Numbered from the stretch's first letter, positions 43,193-52,797 are shown. The stretch: 64,000 nt of DNA from Pseudobdellovibrio sp031428275 (GCA_031428275.1 JANPPC010000010.1:127092-191091), one strand, 5' to 3'. The notes: generated by a model from the sequence alone, not told the origin. Numbers and translations: made by a program.

Positions 43193-44111
43193 TTGGTTTT
43201 TTGTATAAAGAAACGCCAGAGATATCTCCGGCAATGTCTTTATTAAATAGGTAAGAAAGTAATGGCACTGTGATAAAGCCAGTAACAGTTACTAATAGGG
43301 TACGTAAGGCAATGCGCGGAAGGTACGATGCTTCGTCGGCTTGTTGGCCTGGTAGACCGCAGGTTTGTTCGAACGCCCATTCGCCGGGTGTTGCACCTAA
43401 GAACGTGCGATTAACAACCATATAAATAAATGAAACTGCCAAAAAAAGAGAAATACTAGCTAAGTAAACCAGTCCCGAAGTATTCGGATGAGTTAAATTC
43501 ATAAATAAATCGATCTTCGTAATCGACAACATTAAAATTAAACTCATTAAAAATGCCGCGGTGATCAACATGGTATCTAAAGTAGCTGCAAAAAAGTGTG
43601 GTTTTGATCTTTTCGATTCGCCTTTTAAGCGAGAAGTTTCTGATACGAAATCAAGTTGGCGTTTGTGATTTAAACTTTTTAAAATATCATTAACGGCGGT
43701 CTGAGCTTTGGCGATTGAATCATCTTCGATCGTTGGCACTTGGAATGTATTCGATTTGTATCCTGTCGATCTAACCTCGGTGCGCATGTCTTGTTGAGCC
43801 GTTGGGCGCGGAAGCGGAGACTGAAATGAATTTCCAGTTGCAGCGCTATCTGAAGTTGCGAGCGCAGTATTAAAAGTCGTATTCATATTTCGCGAAGTTG
43901 AATTTTGATTCGGAGTAATAAAAGTCGCGCCACCTGAATTTGAAGAACCTGACCGAGCAGATAGGCCAGAACCGGAAGTTTGATTTTTCTGTTTACGGTG
44001 AAAGCCGAGCCCTTCATTGATTGGGCGAAATTCGAACTCTTCAAATGGATCTGTACTATTTGCGCCACCGTTTGAGTTTAAGTTATTATTTCCGCTGTTG
44101 GCTCCTGCCAT
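43185..44111 (-). CDS. RDD-family membrane protein
   Basis: A 308-residue protein: a long low-complexity cytoplasmic N-terminal half rich in Ser, Asn and Gly (about residues 1-165), then three transmembrane helices of an RDD domain (about 180-300; the AATLDTMLI region replaces the canonical R-D-x-D signature). ATG at 44111 follows AGGGGTG. The stop region overlaps the heptose adenylyltransferase start, so the two are co-transcribed. RDD proteins are thought to be transporters; the substrate is unknown, and the disordered tail is unusual for the family. Confidence 0.75.
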   Translation of the reverse strand: MAGANSGNNNLNSNGGANSTDPFEEFEFRPINEGLGFHRKQKNQTSGSGLSARSGSSNSGGATFITPNQNSTSRNMNTTFNTALATSDSAATGNSFQSPLPRPTAQQDMRTEVRSTGYKSNTFQVPTIEDDSIAKAQTAVNDILKSLNHKRQLDFVSETSRLKGESKRSKPHFFAATLDTMLITAAFLMSLILMLSITKIDLFMNLTHPNTSGLVYLASISLFLAVSFIYMVVNRTFLGATPGEWAFEQTCGLPGQQADEASYLPRIALRTLLVTVTGFITVPLLSYLFNKDIAGDISGVSLYKKPNV

Positions 44112-44160
44112 AAGCACCCCTTGTATTTATTGACTAAAATCTGAAAGTCGAACGAGCTGC

Positions 44161-44940
44161 CTACCGTAGCAGCTGGAACTCATACTTTAGGATGGAGACT
44201 AAAGTCAGGCAAGCCGTTTCGACTCGTAAAACCTGGCGGCCCAGCGTGACTGGATCAAGGCCTAGCTTGCGCATTTCAGCGACCTCTGCGTCAGAAAAAC
44301 CGCCTTCTGAGCCTACGATAATCCAAAGGTCTTGCGGTGGTGCTGAAAATTGATTTCGTTTTGCCTTTAAATGCTCATTTACATTCAAAATGCTGTCGCC
44401 CTCATACGCAAATAGACACCAACGCTCGTCATTCGGGTTAATCACCTGCAAAGCTTTTGACCAATCAACGGGTTTTTCAATCCTCATCAATTCACCGCGG
44501 CCGCATTGTTGAGTAGCCGATACTACAATTTTCTGCCAACGTTCTTGCTTACCCTCTGGAAGATTAGAGGCTTTACGAATGAAACTAAAATCAGAATAGA
44601 AAGGTAAAATTGAAGTGACGCCCATTTCAGCCGCACGCTCGATGATTGAATCCATCACAGCATAGCGAGGCACGGATAGAGCAATATGAATGTGCGGGCG
44701 CGGAAGTTTATCAATGACGCGCTCTTCAATAATTTTTGCGCGGGCTTGTTTCTTTTCGCGAGTGACTACTTCGACCAAGTAAGCTTTTGAGTCGTCAGTT
44801 AAAACTTCGAAGTGGTGACCGACTTCTTGTCGGCAAACATCAAAAATATGGTGAAACAATTCGTCTTTAAACACGACTTCGCCGCCAGAACCATTTGCAG
44901 CCGAATGAATTTGTGATTTTTCAATCCAGTACCTTCGCAT
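44161..44940 (-). CDS. rsmE: 16S rRNA (uracil-1498 N3)-methyltransferase
   Basis: A 259-residue SPOUT-superfamily methyltransferase with N-terminal OB-like domain and a C-terminal knot. The motifs AAEMGVTSILPF, SATQQCGRGE, IVGSEGGFSDAEVA and LGRQVLRVETA (knot and SAM site) identify RsmE. Nine bases after prmA in the same direction, so these two methylation genes are co-transcribed. Confidence 0.95.
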   Translation of the reverse strand: MRRYWIEKSQIHSAANGSGGEVVFKDELFHHIFDVCRQEVGHHFEVLTDDSKAYLVEVVTREKKQARAKIIEERVIDKLPRPHIHIALSVPRYAVMDSIIERAAEMGVTSILPFYSDFSFIRKASNLPEGKQERWQKIVVSATQQCGRGELMRIEKPVDWSKALQVINPNDERWCLFAYEGDSILNVNEHLKAKRNQFSAPPQDLWIIVGSEGGFSDAEVAEMRKLGLDPVTLGRQVLRVETACLTLVSILKYEFQLLR

Positions 44941-44949
44941 CTTGCGACC

Positions 44950-45846
44950 TTAAGTTTTCTGAACCCAGTAACCAACCCATTCATCTTTTTGAATACGTTT
45001 AATTACTTTAAGGGGATTGCATTCGATAAATTTATCGAAGAATAAATTATCGCGCTCTTGTAAGATGCCGGTTAAGAACAAATGACCATCGGGCTTCAAA
45101 ACGCGTAGTAAATCTTTTTGTAACTTAATTAGAACGCCGTCGATAATATTTGCGACGACGACGTCGTATTGGCCACGAATTTCATCTAATTGTAGTTCGG
45201 TAATATCAATATTTTCGGTCTGATTCAGTTCGCAGTTTTCACGAGCTTTGCGGCGGGCTTCGATGTCAATTTCAACCCCGGTGATCATGCCATATTTCAA
45301 GCGTTCAGCGACGACTGCTAAAATTGCGGTACCGGTGCCCACATCAAGCACTGTCCATTGGCCTACATCATTCGCATGCTCTTGTGATAATTTGTAAATA
45401 AAGTACGAAGCCATCTTAGTTGTCGCGTGCGTACCAGTCCCGAATGCCATGCCCGGATCGATTCTAATTTGATGTTCTGCTTCGGGCGGTTTATCCATCC
45501 ATGACGGCACAACCCAAGTTGAGCCAACCAGCTTAAAAGGTACGAAGCCTTTTTTCCATTCGGATAACCAGTCTTTGGTTTCTTCTTCGTTCGTCGATTG
45601 TAAAACTTCCGGAAAGTTTTCTTTCATCGCTTGAAAAAATACAGGTTCAGGCTTTTTATCAAAGAATACGTCTAGCTCTAATAATCGGCGAGGAATTAAA
45701 GAAGGGTCATAGGTTAAATCGGGTTGAGTGAAAGTTAAAACTTCACTTAAGCCAAGCGCACCGCTTTCAAAGCAGTATGACGTCACTTCAGATTCTTGGG
45801 CACGATGAACATGGGATAATCGGATACGAAAATAAGTCTCACTCAT
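44950..45846 (-). CDS. prmA: Ribosomal protein L11 methyltransferase
   Basis: A 298-residue class I methyltransferase modifying L11 on several amino groups. The N-terminal L11-binding domain is followed by DPGMAFGTGTHATTKMASYF (about residues 145-164), SAM motif VLDVGTGTAILAVVAERL and the NxxDGVL-like NIIDGVL active-site segment. The common prmA-rsmE gene pair supports the call. Confidence 0.95.
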   Translation of the reverse strand: MSETYFRIRLSHVHRAQESEVTSYCFESGALGLSEVLTFTQPDLTYDPSLIPRRLLELDVFFDKKPEPVFFQAMKENFPEVLQSTNEEETKDWLSEWKKGFVPFKLVGSTWVVPSWMDKPPEAEHQIRIDPGMAFGTGTHATTKMASYFIYKLSQEHANDVGQWTVLDVGTGTAILAVVAERLKYGMITGVEIDIEARRKARENCELNQTENIDITELQLDEIRGQYDVVVANIIDGVLIKLQKDLLRVLKPDGHLFLTGILQERDNLFFDKFIECNPLKVIKRIQKDEWVGYWVQKT

Positions 45847-45881
45847 TCACAAAGATATGCCAGAAATGAACTACGCTTGCA

Positions 45882-46415
45882 TTAAATTTCTGGAACAACT
45901 TCGGTTGACGGAGTATTTTGCGCGGCCGGTTCGCGCTCAGATTCAGACGAGGCGGTAACGTCTACAGCACTTGGTGCTGTAGGTGCCAATTCAGCGGTTT
46001 TACGTTTTGGTTTAGCCGCGTCAGTGAAGGCGTCTGCTAAATCTAAACGGTCACCAGTCATGATGCCAATTTGATCAAGCAGAGGGTGTTCATCACGAGC
46101 TTGTAATTTATACTCGCGCCCGACGGAAATTTTATCGTTTGAAAAAATGATGCGTAGTTGGCCGACAACGGTCTCGAAATCGCCGACTGATTTAGCCATA
46201 TTGTCTTTTACGGCAAGGCGGCGTTTAACATTAACGACTAAATTCTTTTTTAGCCCGTTGCTTTCACCAGCGTTAATATAAAAATCTTTGAATACAATAT
46301 CTTCATCCGACAAGGTGATGTTTCGTCTTACGTCGACGATCAAAATTTCTTGAGCGGACGCAAAAATTTGTGCGACTAACAAAATAAAAAAAATAATCAC
46401 TGCATTCATTTTCAT
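45882..46415 (-). CDS. Secreted periplasmic protein of unknown function
   Basis: A 177-residue protein with a Sec signal (about residues 1-21, FASA-Q) and a mature beta-rich domain (IVDVRRNITLSDEDIVFKDF, then INAGESNGLKK) vaguely like the oligosaccharide/flagellar FlgT-C or SHOCT-type beta units, then a disordered acidic C-terminus rich in Ser, Ala and Pro. No definite family. A perfect 9-bp hairpin separates it from rluB. Confidence 0.68.
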   Translation of the reverse strand: MKMNAVIIFFILLVAQIFASAQEILIVDVRRNITLSDEDIVFKDFYINAGESNGLKKNLVVNVKRRLAVKDNMAKSVGDFETVVGQLRIIFSNDKISVGREYKLQARDEHPLLDQIGIMTGDRLDLADAFTDAAKPKRKTAELAPTAPSAVDVTASSESEREPAAQNTPSTEVVPEI

Positions 46416-46448
46416 ACTTAATGAATCGGATTATTTTGAGAATACGTT

Positions 46449-46475
46449 GAGGTCTTCCTATGAAATGAAGACCTC
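46449..46475 (-). promoter_or_regulatory. Perfect inverted repeat between rluB and the secreted-protein gene
   Basis: GAGGTCTTC / GAAGACCTC with a nine-base loop, 9-bp stem. Without a T run on either side it is not a classic terminator; a processing or factor-dependent site is possible. GTCTAGAC follows at 46477-46484. Confidence 0.5.
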
Positions 46476-46483
46476 TGTCTAGA

Positions 46484-47347
46484 CTAAGCGTTCAATTTTT
46501 TATTAAAAGTTTTACGGGTACCCGGTTCGGCCGCTTTTTTCGTAGACTTAGGTCTTACATCACGTTTGCCAATTTTGTCTTCGGGCAAGTCTTGAATAAA
46601 TACGCGCTGGGCGGCGGCTTCGTTCATGAAAACCATTTGGCCTCGCGCCAAAGTACCAATGCGCAGTTTACCAATCGCAACGCGGTGAAGTTTCATCACG
46701 TCGAAGCCGATTTTCTTAAACATTTCACGAACCTGATGATTCTTACCTTCGGTGATAATAATTTTGTACCAGTCATTATTTTCAGAAGTTTTTTGGCCAT
46801 CTTTTTTTGCTAACTTAAGTTTTTCAACGTGCTTGGCTTTAACGCGTCCGCCAGGGATCGCTACACCGCTCATAAGTTTTCTAATTTGGTAAGGCTGCGG
46901 CTGGCCCTCAAGTTTAACATGGTAAGTTTTCGTAACTTCTTTTTTAGGATGCATAACTTTTTGTGCGTATTCGCCGTCGTTGGTAAGAATAATTAAGCCT
47001 TCGCTATCCCAGTCAAGGCGACCGATCGGAAACACTCGTGTCGGTAAATCAGCCACGAAATCAGCAACAGTTACGCGACCCAATGGATCGTTCATCGAAG
47101 TGATTACGTTCTTTGGCTTATTAAACATGATGTAAATATTTTCAGTTTTGCTTTTTATCGTTTTACCATCGACCGTAATTTTGTCTACGTTCGGGTTCAC
47201 TTTAATCCCAAGCTCGTAAACTTTTTTGCCGTTAACGACGACTAAGCCCTCTTCGATCATCTTGTCAGCGCCACGACGTGAAGCAAGTCCGCGTTCGGCA
47301 AGCAGCTTGTTTAGGCGAACAAGGTTTGTTGAAGAAGAAGATGTCAT
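46484..47347 (-). CDS. rluB: 23S rRNA pseudouridine synthase, RluB/RsuA family
   Basis: A 287-residue enzyme with an N-terminal S4 RNA-binding domain (RLNKLLAERGLASRRGADKM) and a RsuA-type catalytic domain; the catalytic Asp lies in FPIGRLDWDSEGLIILTNDG (family GRLDxxTxGLLLLTNDG). The basic C-terminal tail (KSTKKAAEPGTRKTFNKK) resembles RluB. The ATG at 47347 overlaps the dsbD stop (ATGA), with AGGAGG upstream; a longer frame to 47386 is less likely. RluB and RluE/RsuA cannot be told apart with certainty. Confidence 0.9.
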   Translation of the reverse strand: MTSSSSTNLVRLNKLLAERGLASRRGADKMIEEGLVVVNGKKVYELGIKVNPNVDKITVDGKTIKSKTENIYIMFNKPKNVITSMNDPLGRVTVADFVADLPTRVFPIGRLDWDSEGLIILTNDGEYAQKVMHPKKEVTKTYHVKLEGQPQPYQIRKLMSGVAIPGGRVKAKHVEKLKLAKKDGQKTSENNDWYKIIITEGKNHQVREMFKKIGFDVMKLHRVAIGKLRIGTLARGQMVFMNEAAAQRVFIQDLPEDKIGKRDVRPKSTKKAAEPGTRKTFNKKLNA

Positions 47348-49164
47348 TTCAGGGCCTCCTGCATTTTTGGCCTTAAATCTTTCCACTCAAGAAATTGGGT
47401 GAAAGTCAGATTAGTCATGGGGACACTCTTTTTATTGATAAACATCACCGTTGGCAAGCCTCGGACCCCGTATTTCTTCAGAATCTTCTGGTTAGCAGGG
47501 CTATCTTCCGTGGCATCGAGCTTAATCAGTTTAAAATGCTTAGCTAGTTCTAAAAACTCGGGGTTCGTGTAAGTTTTTTCCTCTAGTTCGTGGCAGGCCG
47601 CACACCATTCAGCGAAGAAATCTAAGAAAACGGGCTTCTCCTCAGCGATGGCTTTTTGCAATTCTTCTTCTGAAAATGCGATCCATTGAATTTTATTTTC
47701 AGTATTTTGTCCCTCGCGATACGAGCTTGGCGACCCCTGAAAAGCAGGTGATAGATACTGCGGTCTGACAAAACTTAAAAGTAAGACCGTCGACGAGAAA
47801 ATAAATATCGTTAGCATCAAACTTTGTTTGAAGTAATTTTTACTTCCAAATTTAAATGCTCCCTTCCAAATTGCAAGGGCTACAAAGCTTGCCGCTACCA
47901 CGGCAAGCCACCAACGATGCGGGAAGATAAATTGGCTATAATACAAAGCCGCAATCCACATTCCTGCGCCCAAGACAAATTTGACAAAATTCATCCAGGC
48001 GCCTGATTTTGGCAATAAGTGTAAAGCGTGACTGAATAGCCCAATCACTAAAAAAATCATTCCCAAGCCAATTGCGAAGGTGAATAGAAGGCTAAAGCCA
48101 AGCACCACATCGTGCGTGGTCGAAACAAAACTTAGAATTGAAACAAGTACTGGCCCTACACACGGACTGGCTACAATTCCGGCCACAAGACCCATCACAA
48201 AGGCGCCACCTAGGCCATGGCTTTTACCTGAGCCGAAGCGGTTTCGAATAAATGCGGGAACTTGTAATTCAAATGCGCCCCACATACTGAATGCCATCGT
48301 CACAAATAAAATACACAAAGCAAACAGAACAAATTTATTGCTTAAGGCCGAACCAAAAAGGCTGCCTGTCAGGGCCGCAATAACGCCCAGTATTGAATAC
48401 GTAATCGCAATTCCTAAAACATATGCTACCGCGCGCGAAAAATTGTGCCATCGATTACTTTTGTTCGCGTGGTAACCTAGAATTGAAATCGTAATGGGCA
48501 ACATCGGAAAAATACATGGGGTAAAGCTAGTTAAAATCCCCGCTAAAAACACTAATAAGAATGATAAAAGTAAATTAGTTTCTAGCGAGCTTTTTAGATT
48601 ATCGAAAAATGAAAAATCAAAAAAAGACTTCTGCGATTGATGTACTGCGGCTGCCTGCATTTCAGCCAAGGCGACTGAACCGGTACTCGAGCCATCACCT
48701 ACTTTTGCTTCGATGAGTATATTCTTGGGTAAGTAACAAACTGTTTCGCTACAAATTTGGTGGCGTAAGTTGAAGCGAATACTTTGTTTTTCGTCTAAAA
48801 TTTTTTCAGGGGCTTCGACGACCACCGTTATTGTACCCAAATCTTTGAACCCGCGACGAGTTTTTTTAGAAAACTTATCAAAGAATTCAATTTCTGGGTT
48901 TACGTGAATTTGGCTGACTTTGAAACCTTCGGGTAATACATCAATGACTTTAAACTGGTCTGTATAAGCGTGGAAATCGAGCGGCAACAGCAATTGAATA
49001 CGTATTTCCTGAATTTTGTGCGATTCCCATTTTGAGAGGGCGCTGACAGATCTAACTTCCGCTAAAACTTTCGAGCTTCCAGAATTTTGCGCGAAACTAT
49101 TTAGAGATATAAAGATCGCTGTGAAAGTTGTCATGAATAAAAAAAGTAATTTCAAGAATTTCAT
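47344..49164 (-). CDS. dsbD: Thiol:disulfide interchange protein
   Basis: Passes electrons from cytoplasmic thioredoxin to periplasmic substrates. The 606-residue protein has all three DsbD parts: an N-terminal periplasmic domain with the Cys pair in ICSETVCYLPKN (about residues 137-148), eight transmembrane helices with FTPCIFP and ASPCVGP, and a C-terminal thioredoxin domain with EWCAACHELE (CxxC, about 523-532). Translationally coupled to rluB (ATGA). Relevant to the Cys-rich lipoproteins encoded around it. Confidence 0.95.
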   Translation of the reverse strand: MKFLKLLFLFMTTFTAIFISLNSFAQNSGSSKVLAEVRSVSALSKWESHKIQEIRIQLLLPLDFHAYTDQFKVIDVLPEGFKVSQIHVNPEIEFFDKFSKKTRRGFKDLGTITVVVEAPEKILDEKQSIRFNLRHQICSETVCYLPKNILIEAKVGDGSSTGSVALAEMQAAAVHQSQKSFFDFSFFDNLKSSLETNLLLSFLLVFLAGILTSFTPCIFPMLPITISILGYHANKSNRWHNFSRAVAYVLGIAITYSILGVIAALTGSLFGSALSNKFVLFALCILFVTMAFSMWGAFELQVPAFIRNRFGSGKSHGLGGAFVMGLVAGIVASPCVGPVLVSILSFVSTTHDVVLGFSLLFTFAIGLGMIFLVIGLFSHALHLLPKSGAWMNFVKFVLGAGMWIAALYYSQFIFPHRWWLAVVAASFVALAIWKGAFKFGSKNYFKQSLMLTIFIFSSTVLLLSFVRPQYLSPAFQGSPSSYREGQNTENKIQWIAFSEEELQKAIAEEKPVFLDFFAEWCAACHELEEKTYTNPEFLELAKHFKLIKLDATEDSPANQKILKKYGVRGLPTVMFINKKSVPMTNLTFTQFLEWKDLRPKMQEALK

Positions 49165-49208
49165 ACGCTAAGAATAGCAAAATTAGGTGCACTGAGCAAA
49201 GAAAGTTA

Positions 49209-49252
49209 GTCTAGTTCATGCTCGGCTAGGCAGATCGGTTGGCTTACTAGAC
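49209..49252. promoter_or_regulatory. GTCTAG...CTAGAC inverted repeat before dsbD
   Basis: GTCTAG at 49209-49214 and CTAGAC at 49247-49252, in the gap between dsbD and the acyl-activating gene. The same hexamers occur in several other gaps. Function unknown. Confidence 0.35.
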
Positions 49253-49263
49253 AGACAAAGGCC

Positions 49264-50787
49264 TTAATTTTGCTCGCCTAACTTACGCTTTAGTATTTTA
49301 CCAGAATCTCCTTTAGGAAGTTCTTTTAAAAAAGTAAAAAACTTAGGGTTTTTAAACTTTGCTAAGTTTTTAGAACAGTGATTGCGTAAAGCGACTTCAT
49401 CGGTAGAGCCATTGTTACTTACTATGTAAGCGTGACCAACTTCACCCCACTGGTCGTCTTTTACTCCTACCACGGCTGCTTCTTGAACCCAGTCAACTTG
49501 CTGAATAACTTTTTCGACCTCAACGGGGTAGACGTTTTCGCCACCTGACTTATACATGTCTTTTTTACGGCCCACGACGTAAAAGTAGCCCTCTTTATCG
49601 AAGTAAACTAAGTCACCAGTTTGCAGCCAGCCTTCAGAAAAAGCCTCTTCAGTGGCTTTTTGGTTCTTCCAATAGCCGGTCATAGCCATGGGGCCTTTTA
49701 ACCAAAGCTCGCCGATTTCATCTGCACCTAAAACTTTTTTATCGCCGTCAACCACTTGTACGTCTACGTAAAAATTTGGAAATCCAATCGATCCCATTTT
49801 ACGAATAGCGTCTGTTTCGTTAAGCGAAAAAACGTTTGGGCCGAATTCAGTAAGACCGAAACCTTGGCGAATCGGTATATTTTTTTTATCCCAGGTTTGA
49901 ATCTGTTCAAAAGGCATAGGCTCGCCGCCGACGATCGCGTAGCGAAGCGAACTAAGGTCAGCCGTTTTAAACTTTTCTGCGCGCGACATCATTGCCATCG
50001 TGGTCGGAACACCAAACATAAGCGAAGTTTTATGATTTTCAGAAAGCTCAAGTACTTGATCAGCGTCAAATTTTTTCGTTAAGATAATATGCGCACCCCG
50101 GTGTAAAAACGGAGTTGATAAAACATTCCAGCCACCGGTGTGAAACAGCGGCAGAAAAATGACAGCCGCATCTGTTTCACAAATATTTAGGCGTAGGGTC
50201 GTATTGATTGAATTCCAAAATAGTACGCGGTGGGCAATCATCGCACCCTTCGGAAAGCCTGTCGTACCCGAAGTATAAATAATCAAAGCTGTGCTTTCAG
50301 CCGTTGATAAAAACTTGGTGTAAACTTCTTCGGTTGCTAAGGTTTCGGATTGAAAACTTTTTGGCCCAACCAGCGGCAACCAGCGATCTGATTTCGGCGT
50401 GATTTCAGATTCAATTTGTTTTAGTAAGCCTAAAAAAGCGTCTTCGTAAATAATTAAGCTGGGTTCTGCATTGCCAATAACGTAACTAATTTCGGGCGCG
50501 GTCAGGCGGTAGTTGATTGGCACTAGCGTTGCGCCTAGTCGGGCTAAAGCAAAAAACAAAACGAAGCTGGCGATTTCATTCGTTGAAAAATGCACAACGC
50601 GGTCGCCAGGTTTTATATCGAAATGACTTTTTAAATACGCAGCACCATTTGTGGATTGTTGAAAAAGTTGGGCATAAGTCAGTTGCGCACCCGTATCGCC
50701 GTCGGTCAAAGCCGGGCTGTTCGGAGAGTATTGTTTCCAGCGCTTAACCCAATCTAATTCAAAATCTTGCGTATAAAGTGAACTCAT
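49264..50787 (-). CDS. Acyl-CoA synthetase / AMP-dependent ligase
   Basis: A 507-residue ANL-superfamily ligase activating a carboxylic acid via acyl-adenylate. Motifs: LIIYTSGTTGFPKGAMIAHR (P-loop-like A3), QGFGLTEFGPNV, TGYWKNQKATEEAFSEGWLQ then TGDL (A7), RKKDMYKSGGENVYPVEVEK (A8) and the C-terminal catalytic Lys in SGKILKRKLG (A10). The substrate chain is unknown (medium/long fatty acids or aryl acids). Its ATG overlaps the stop of the KAS III-like gene by one base (TAATG), strongly suggesting coupled function. Confidence 0.92.
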   Translation of the reverse strand: MSSLYTQDFELDWVKRWKQYSPNSPALTDGDTGAQLTYAQLFQQSTNGAAYLKSHFDIKPGDRVVHFSTNEIASFVLFFALARLGATLVPINYRLTAPEISYVIGNAEPSLIIYEDAFLGLLKQIESEITPKSDRWLPLVGPKSFQSETLATEEVYTKFLSTAESTALIIYTSGTTGFPKGAMIAHRVLFWNSINTTLRLNICETDAAVIFLPLFHTGGWNVLSTPFLHRGAHIILTKKFDADQVLELSENHKTSLMFGVPTTMAMMSRAEKFKTADLSSLRYAIVGGEPMPFEQIQTWDKKNIPIRQGFGLTEFGPNVFSLNETDAIRKMGSIGFPNFYVDVQVVDGDKKVLGADEIGELWLKGPMAMTGYWKNQKATEEAFSEGWLQTGDLVYFDKEGYFYVVGRKKDMYKSGGENVYPVEVEKVIQQVDWVQEAAVVGVKDDQWGEVGHAYIVSNNGSTDEVALRNHCSKNLAKFKNPKFFTFLKELPKGDSGKILKRKLGEQN

Positions 50788-51809
50788 TATGTATTGTAGC
50801 TCCAACGCATTGCGGTTGCGACCATACTCATGCCACCACCCGAGCCTAGCATAACGATGAGGTCGTCTTTCTTTATTTTGTGCTGTGAAGCTGCGTCGGC
50901 CATCGCCATACCAATAGAAGCGCTGCCCGTGTAACCGAAGCGGTCCATAATGTAATGTGCACGCTCACGTGGTACTTCAAGACGATCTAAAGTTTCATAA
51001 ATACTTTGCACGTTAAATTGTGTAATAAAAAAATGTTTAACGTCAGACGGCTTTGCACCGATTGGATCCAAGACTTCTTTGGTTAAGCGTGGCCAGTGAA
51101 TGCCATTCGTTTCAGGTGGAATACGCTTCGGAAACGAAAGTAGATGCTGCTTGTTCGCAATTACTTCTTGCGTAACCGGCATCGCCGAACCGCCTGCGTA
51201 AATTCCCATGTAGTCGTGGTACTGCCCATCGGTATACATTGTGCTGGTCAAGAAACCTGAATTTAAATCAGTCGTGCTTTGAATCACAACCGCGCCGGCA
51301 CCATCTGCGAACAATGACGCAATTTTGTAGTCATCCATATTTAAGAACGGGCTCATCGCGTAAGCTCCAACGACTAAAATATTTTTGTATTTAGCATCGG
51401 CCATAATGTACTTACTGGCCATATCACATGCCGTAACAAAACCTGCACATGCAGTATTGACGTCGAACGAACCCGCTTTTGTTGCGCCGAGTTTATAAGT
51501 AATCACGGAGGCGGTTGATGGAGAGATATAATCAGGCGTATCGGTTGCGACGATGATCAGATCTAAATCTTTCGCTGTGATTTTGGCGCTTGCTAAAGCT
51601 TGTTCAGCGGCCGGCATAATTAAATCACTTGTTTTTTGCTCGGGTGCCTTCCATCGACGCTCTTTTATGTTGCGTGAAGATTCTAAAAAGCTACCGATAT
51701 CTTTTTTATAGTATTCGTCGAAGTACTTGTTTGTAACAACGCGCTCTGGGGCATAAAAGCCCGTGCCAATGATGGTTGCATTTCGTGGGGTATTTGTAGT
51801 TTTTGTCAT
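50787..51809 (-). CDS. KAS III (FabH-like) homologue lacking catalytic His and Asn
   Basis: A 340-residue thiolase-fold protein numbered from the ATG at 51809 (an earlier ATG at 51821 is possible; neither has a clear ribosome site). The nucleophile is kept (C121 in VNTACAGFVTACD) and so is the C-terminal glycine loop LGSGGGMS. The catalytic His of the usual PHQAN is Thr263 (FITQFN), and the catalytic Asn of GNTSAAS is Tyr293 (FGYTGSAS). Decarboxylative condensation is therefore unlikely by the normal mechanism; acyl transfer from the Cys to another nucleophile is a better guess. Coupled with the AMP ligase downstream. Confidence 0.85.
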   Translation of the reverse strand: MTKTTNTPRNATIIGTGFYAPERVVTNKYFDEYYKKDIGSFLESSRNIKERRWKAPEQKTSDLIMPAAEQALASAKITAKDLDLIIVATDTPDYISPSTASVITYKLGATKAGSFDVNTACAGFVTACDMASKYIMADAKYKNILVVGAYAMSPFLNMDDYKIASLFADGAGAVVIQSTTDLNSGFLTSTMYTDGQYHDYMGIYAGGSAMPVTQEVIANKQHLLSFPKRIPPETNGIHWPRLTKEVLDPIGAKPSDVKHFFITQFNVQSIYETLDRLEVPRERAHYIMDRFGYTGSASIGMAMADAASQHKIKKDDLIVMLGSGGGMSMVATAMRWSYNT

Positions 51810-52000
51810 GGGCGTACACATACACTTTTTACATGGCCCTAGACAACGTATTAATGCCAGGAGCTAGTGAGGTCTAAAGCTAAAACTCGAGTAAAAAGCC
51901 TAGTTTTTTGTGTTGACCCAAAAGCAACACGCGAGCAGAACTGTGAAACGCTTTAATGAATAGTCATTTAGCTCTAGTCTTTTTTTCAGAGGGAGAAATC

Positions 52001-52750
52001 ATGTCGAACGTTCAATTTTCATTTAAAAATAAAGCTGCCGTTGTTACCGGTGGTGCAGCTGGTATCGGTTTTCAAATTACCTTATCATTTTTACAAGCCG
52101 GCGGTAATGTTGCCGTTTGGGATTACTCTGAAGCCGCATTAGAGTCGGCGAAAAAAGAATTAGCCTCTTTCAAAGACCAAGTTCAATTTACACAAGTCGA
52201 TGTGACGCAAAAAGAATCATGCGAGAAAGCCGTTCAGGCGTTGGCATGGCCTTGCGACGTGCTTGTGAACAACGCGGGTATTACGCGCGATAAATCTTTC
52301 GGAAAAATGACTTTCGAAGATTGGAATGCAGTTATCAATACAAACTTAACTGGTTTATTTAACGTAACTAAAACTTTATCTGAAAAAATGAATACGGCAT
52401 CGGCACACAAACGCATTATCAATATCTCTAGCGTTGTCGGCCTTTACGGAAACTTCGGTCAGACAAACTATGCGGCTGCTAAGGCAGGCGTTATTGGTAT
52501 GACTAAAACGTTGGGTAAAGAATTAGGCCGCAAAGGTTTTACAGTGAACGCGATTGCTCCGGGGTTTATTGCTACGGCTATGACTCAGGCCATGCCTAAA
52601 GAAACTTTAGATGCAATGGCGGCTAAAGTTCCGGCGGCTCGCCTTGGTTCAACGGCAGATATTGCCAATGCCGTGATGTTCTTAGCTTCTGAGCAAGCCT
52701 CTTACATCAATGGCGCAGTTATCAGCGTTGACGGCGGATTGGTTATTTAA
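52001..52750 (+). CDS. Short-chain dehydrogenase/reductase, FabG-like
   Basis: A 249-residue NAD(P)-dependent oxidoreductase. GGAAGIGF (TGxxxGIG-type cofactor motif), NNAGIT, catalytic Ser in NISSVVGLYG and Tyr/Lys in TNYAAAKAGVIG are present, as is GFTVNAIAPGFI and the C-terminal VDGGL typical of 3-oxoacyl-ACP or acetoacetyl-CoA reductases. The ATG at 52001 follows GAGGGAG; an earlier frame to 51956 lacks one. Divergent from the KAS III-like gene, consistent with a shared acyl-chain pathway. Confidence 0.92.
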   Translation: MSNVQFSFKNKAAVVTGGAAGIGFQITLSFLQAGGNVAVWDYSEAALESAKKELASFKDQVQFTQVDVTQKESCEKAVQALAWPCDVLVNNAGITRDKSFGKMTFEDWNAVINTNLTGLFNVTKTLSEKMNTASAHKRIINISSVVGLYGNFGQTNYAAAKAGVIGMTKTLGKELGRKGFTVNAIAPGFIATAMTQAMPKETLDAMAAKVPAARLGSTADIANAVMFLASEQASYINGAVISVDGGLVI

Positions 52751-52797
52751 TTTTTAAGTTAGTTTTCAGCTACGAATAAACACAGAAGAGGGGTTCT

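Noticed and set aside
48080..48475. 131-residue plus-strand frame in dsbD
   Set aside because: Lies wholly inside the well-supported dsbD gene; no motif or ribosome site.
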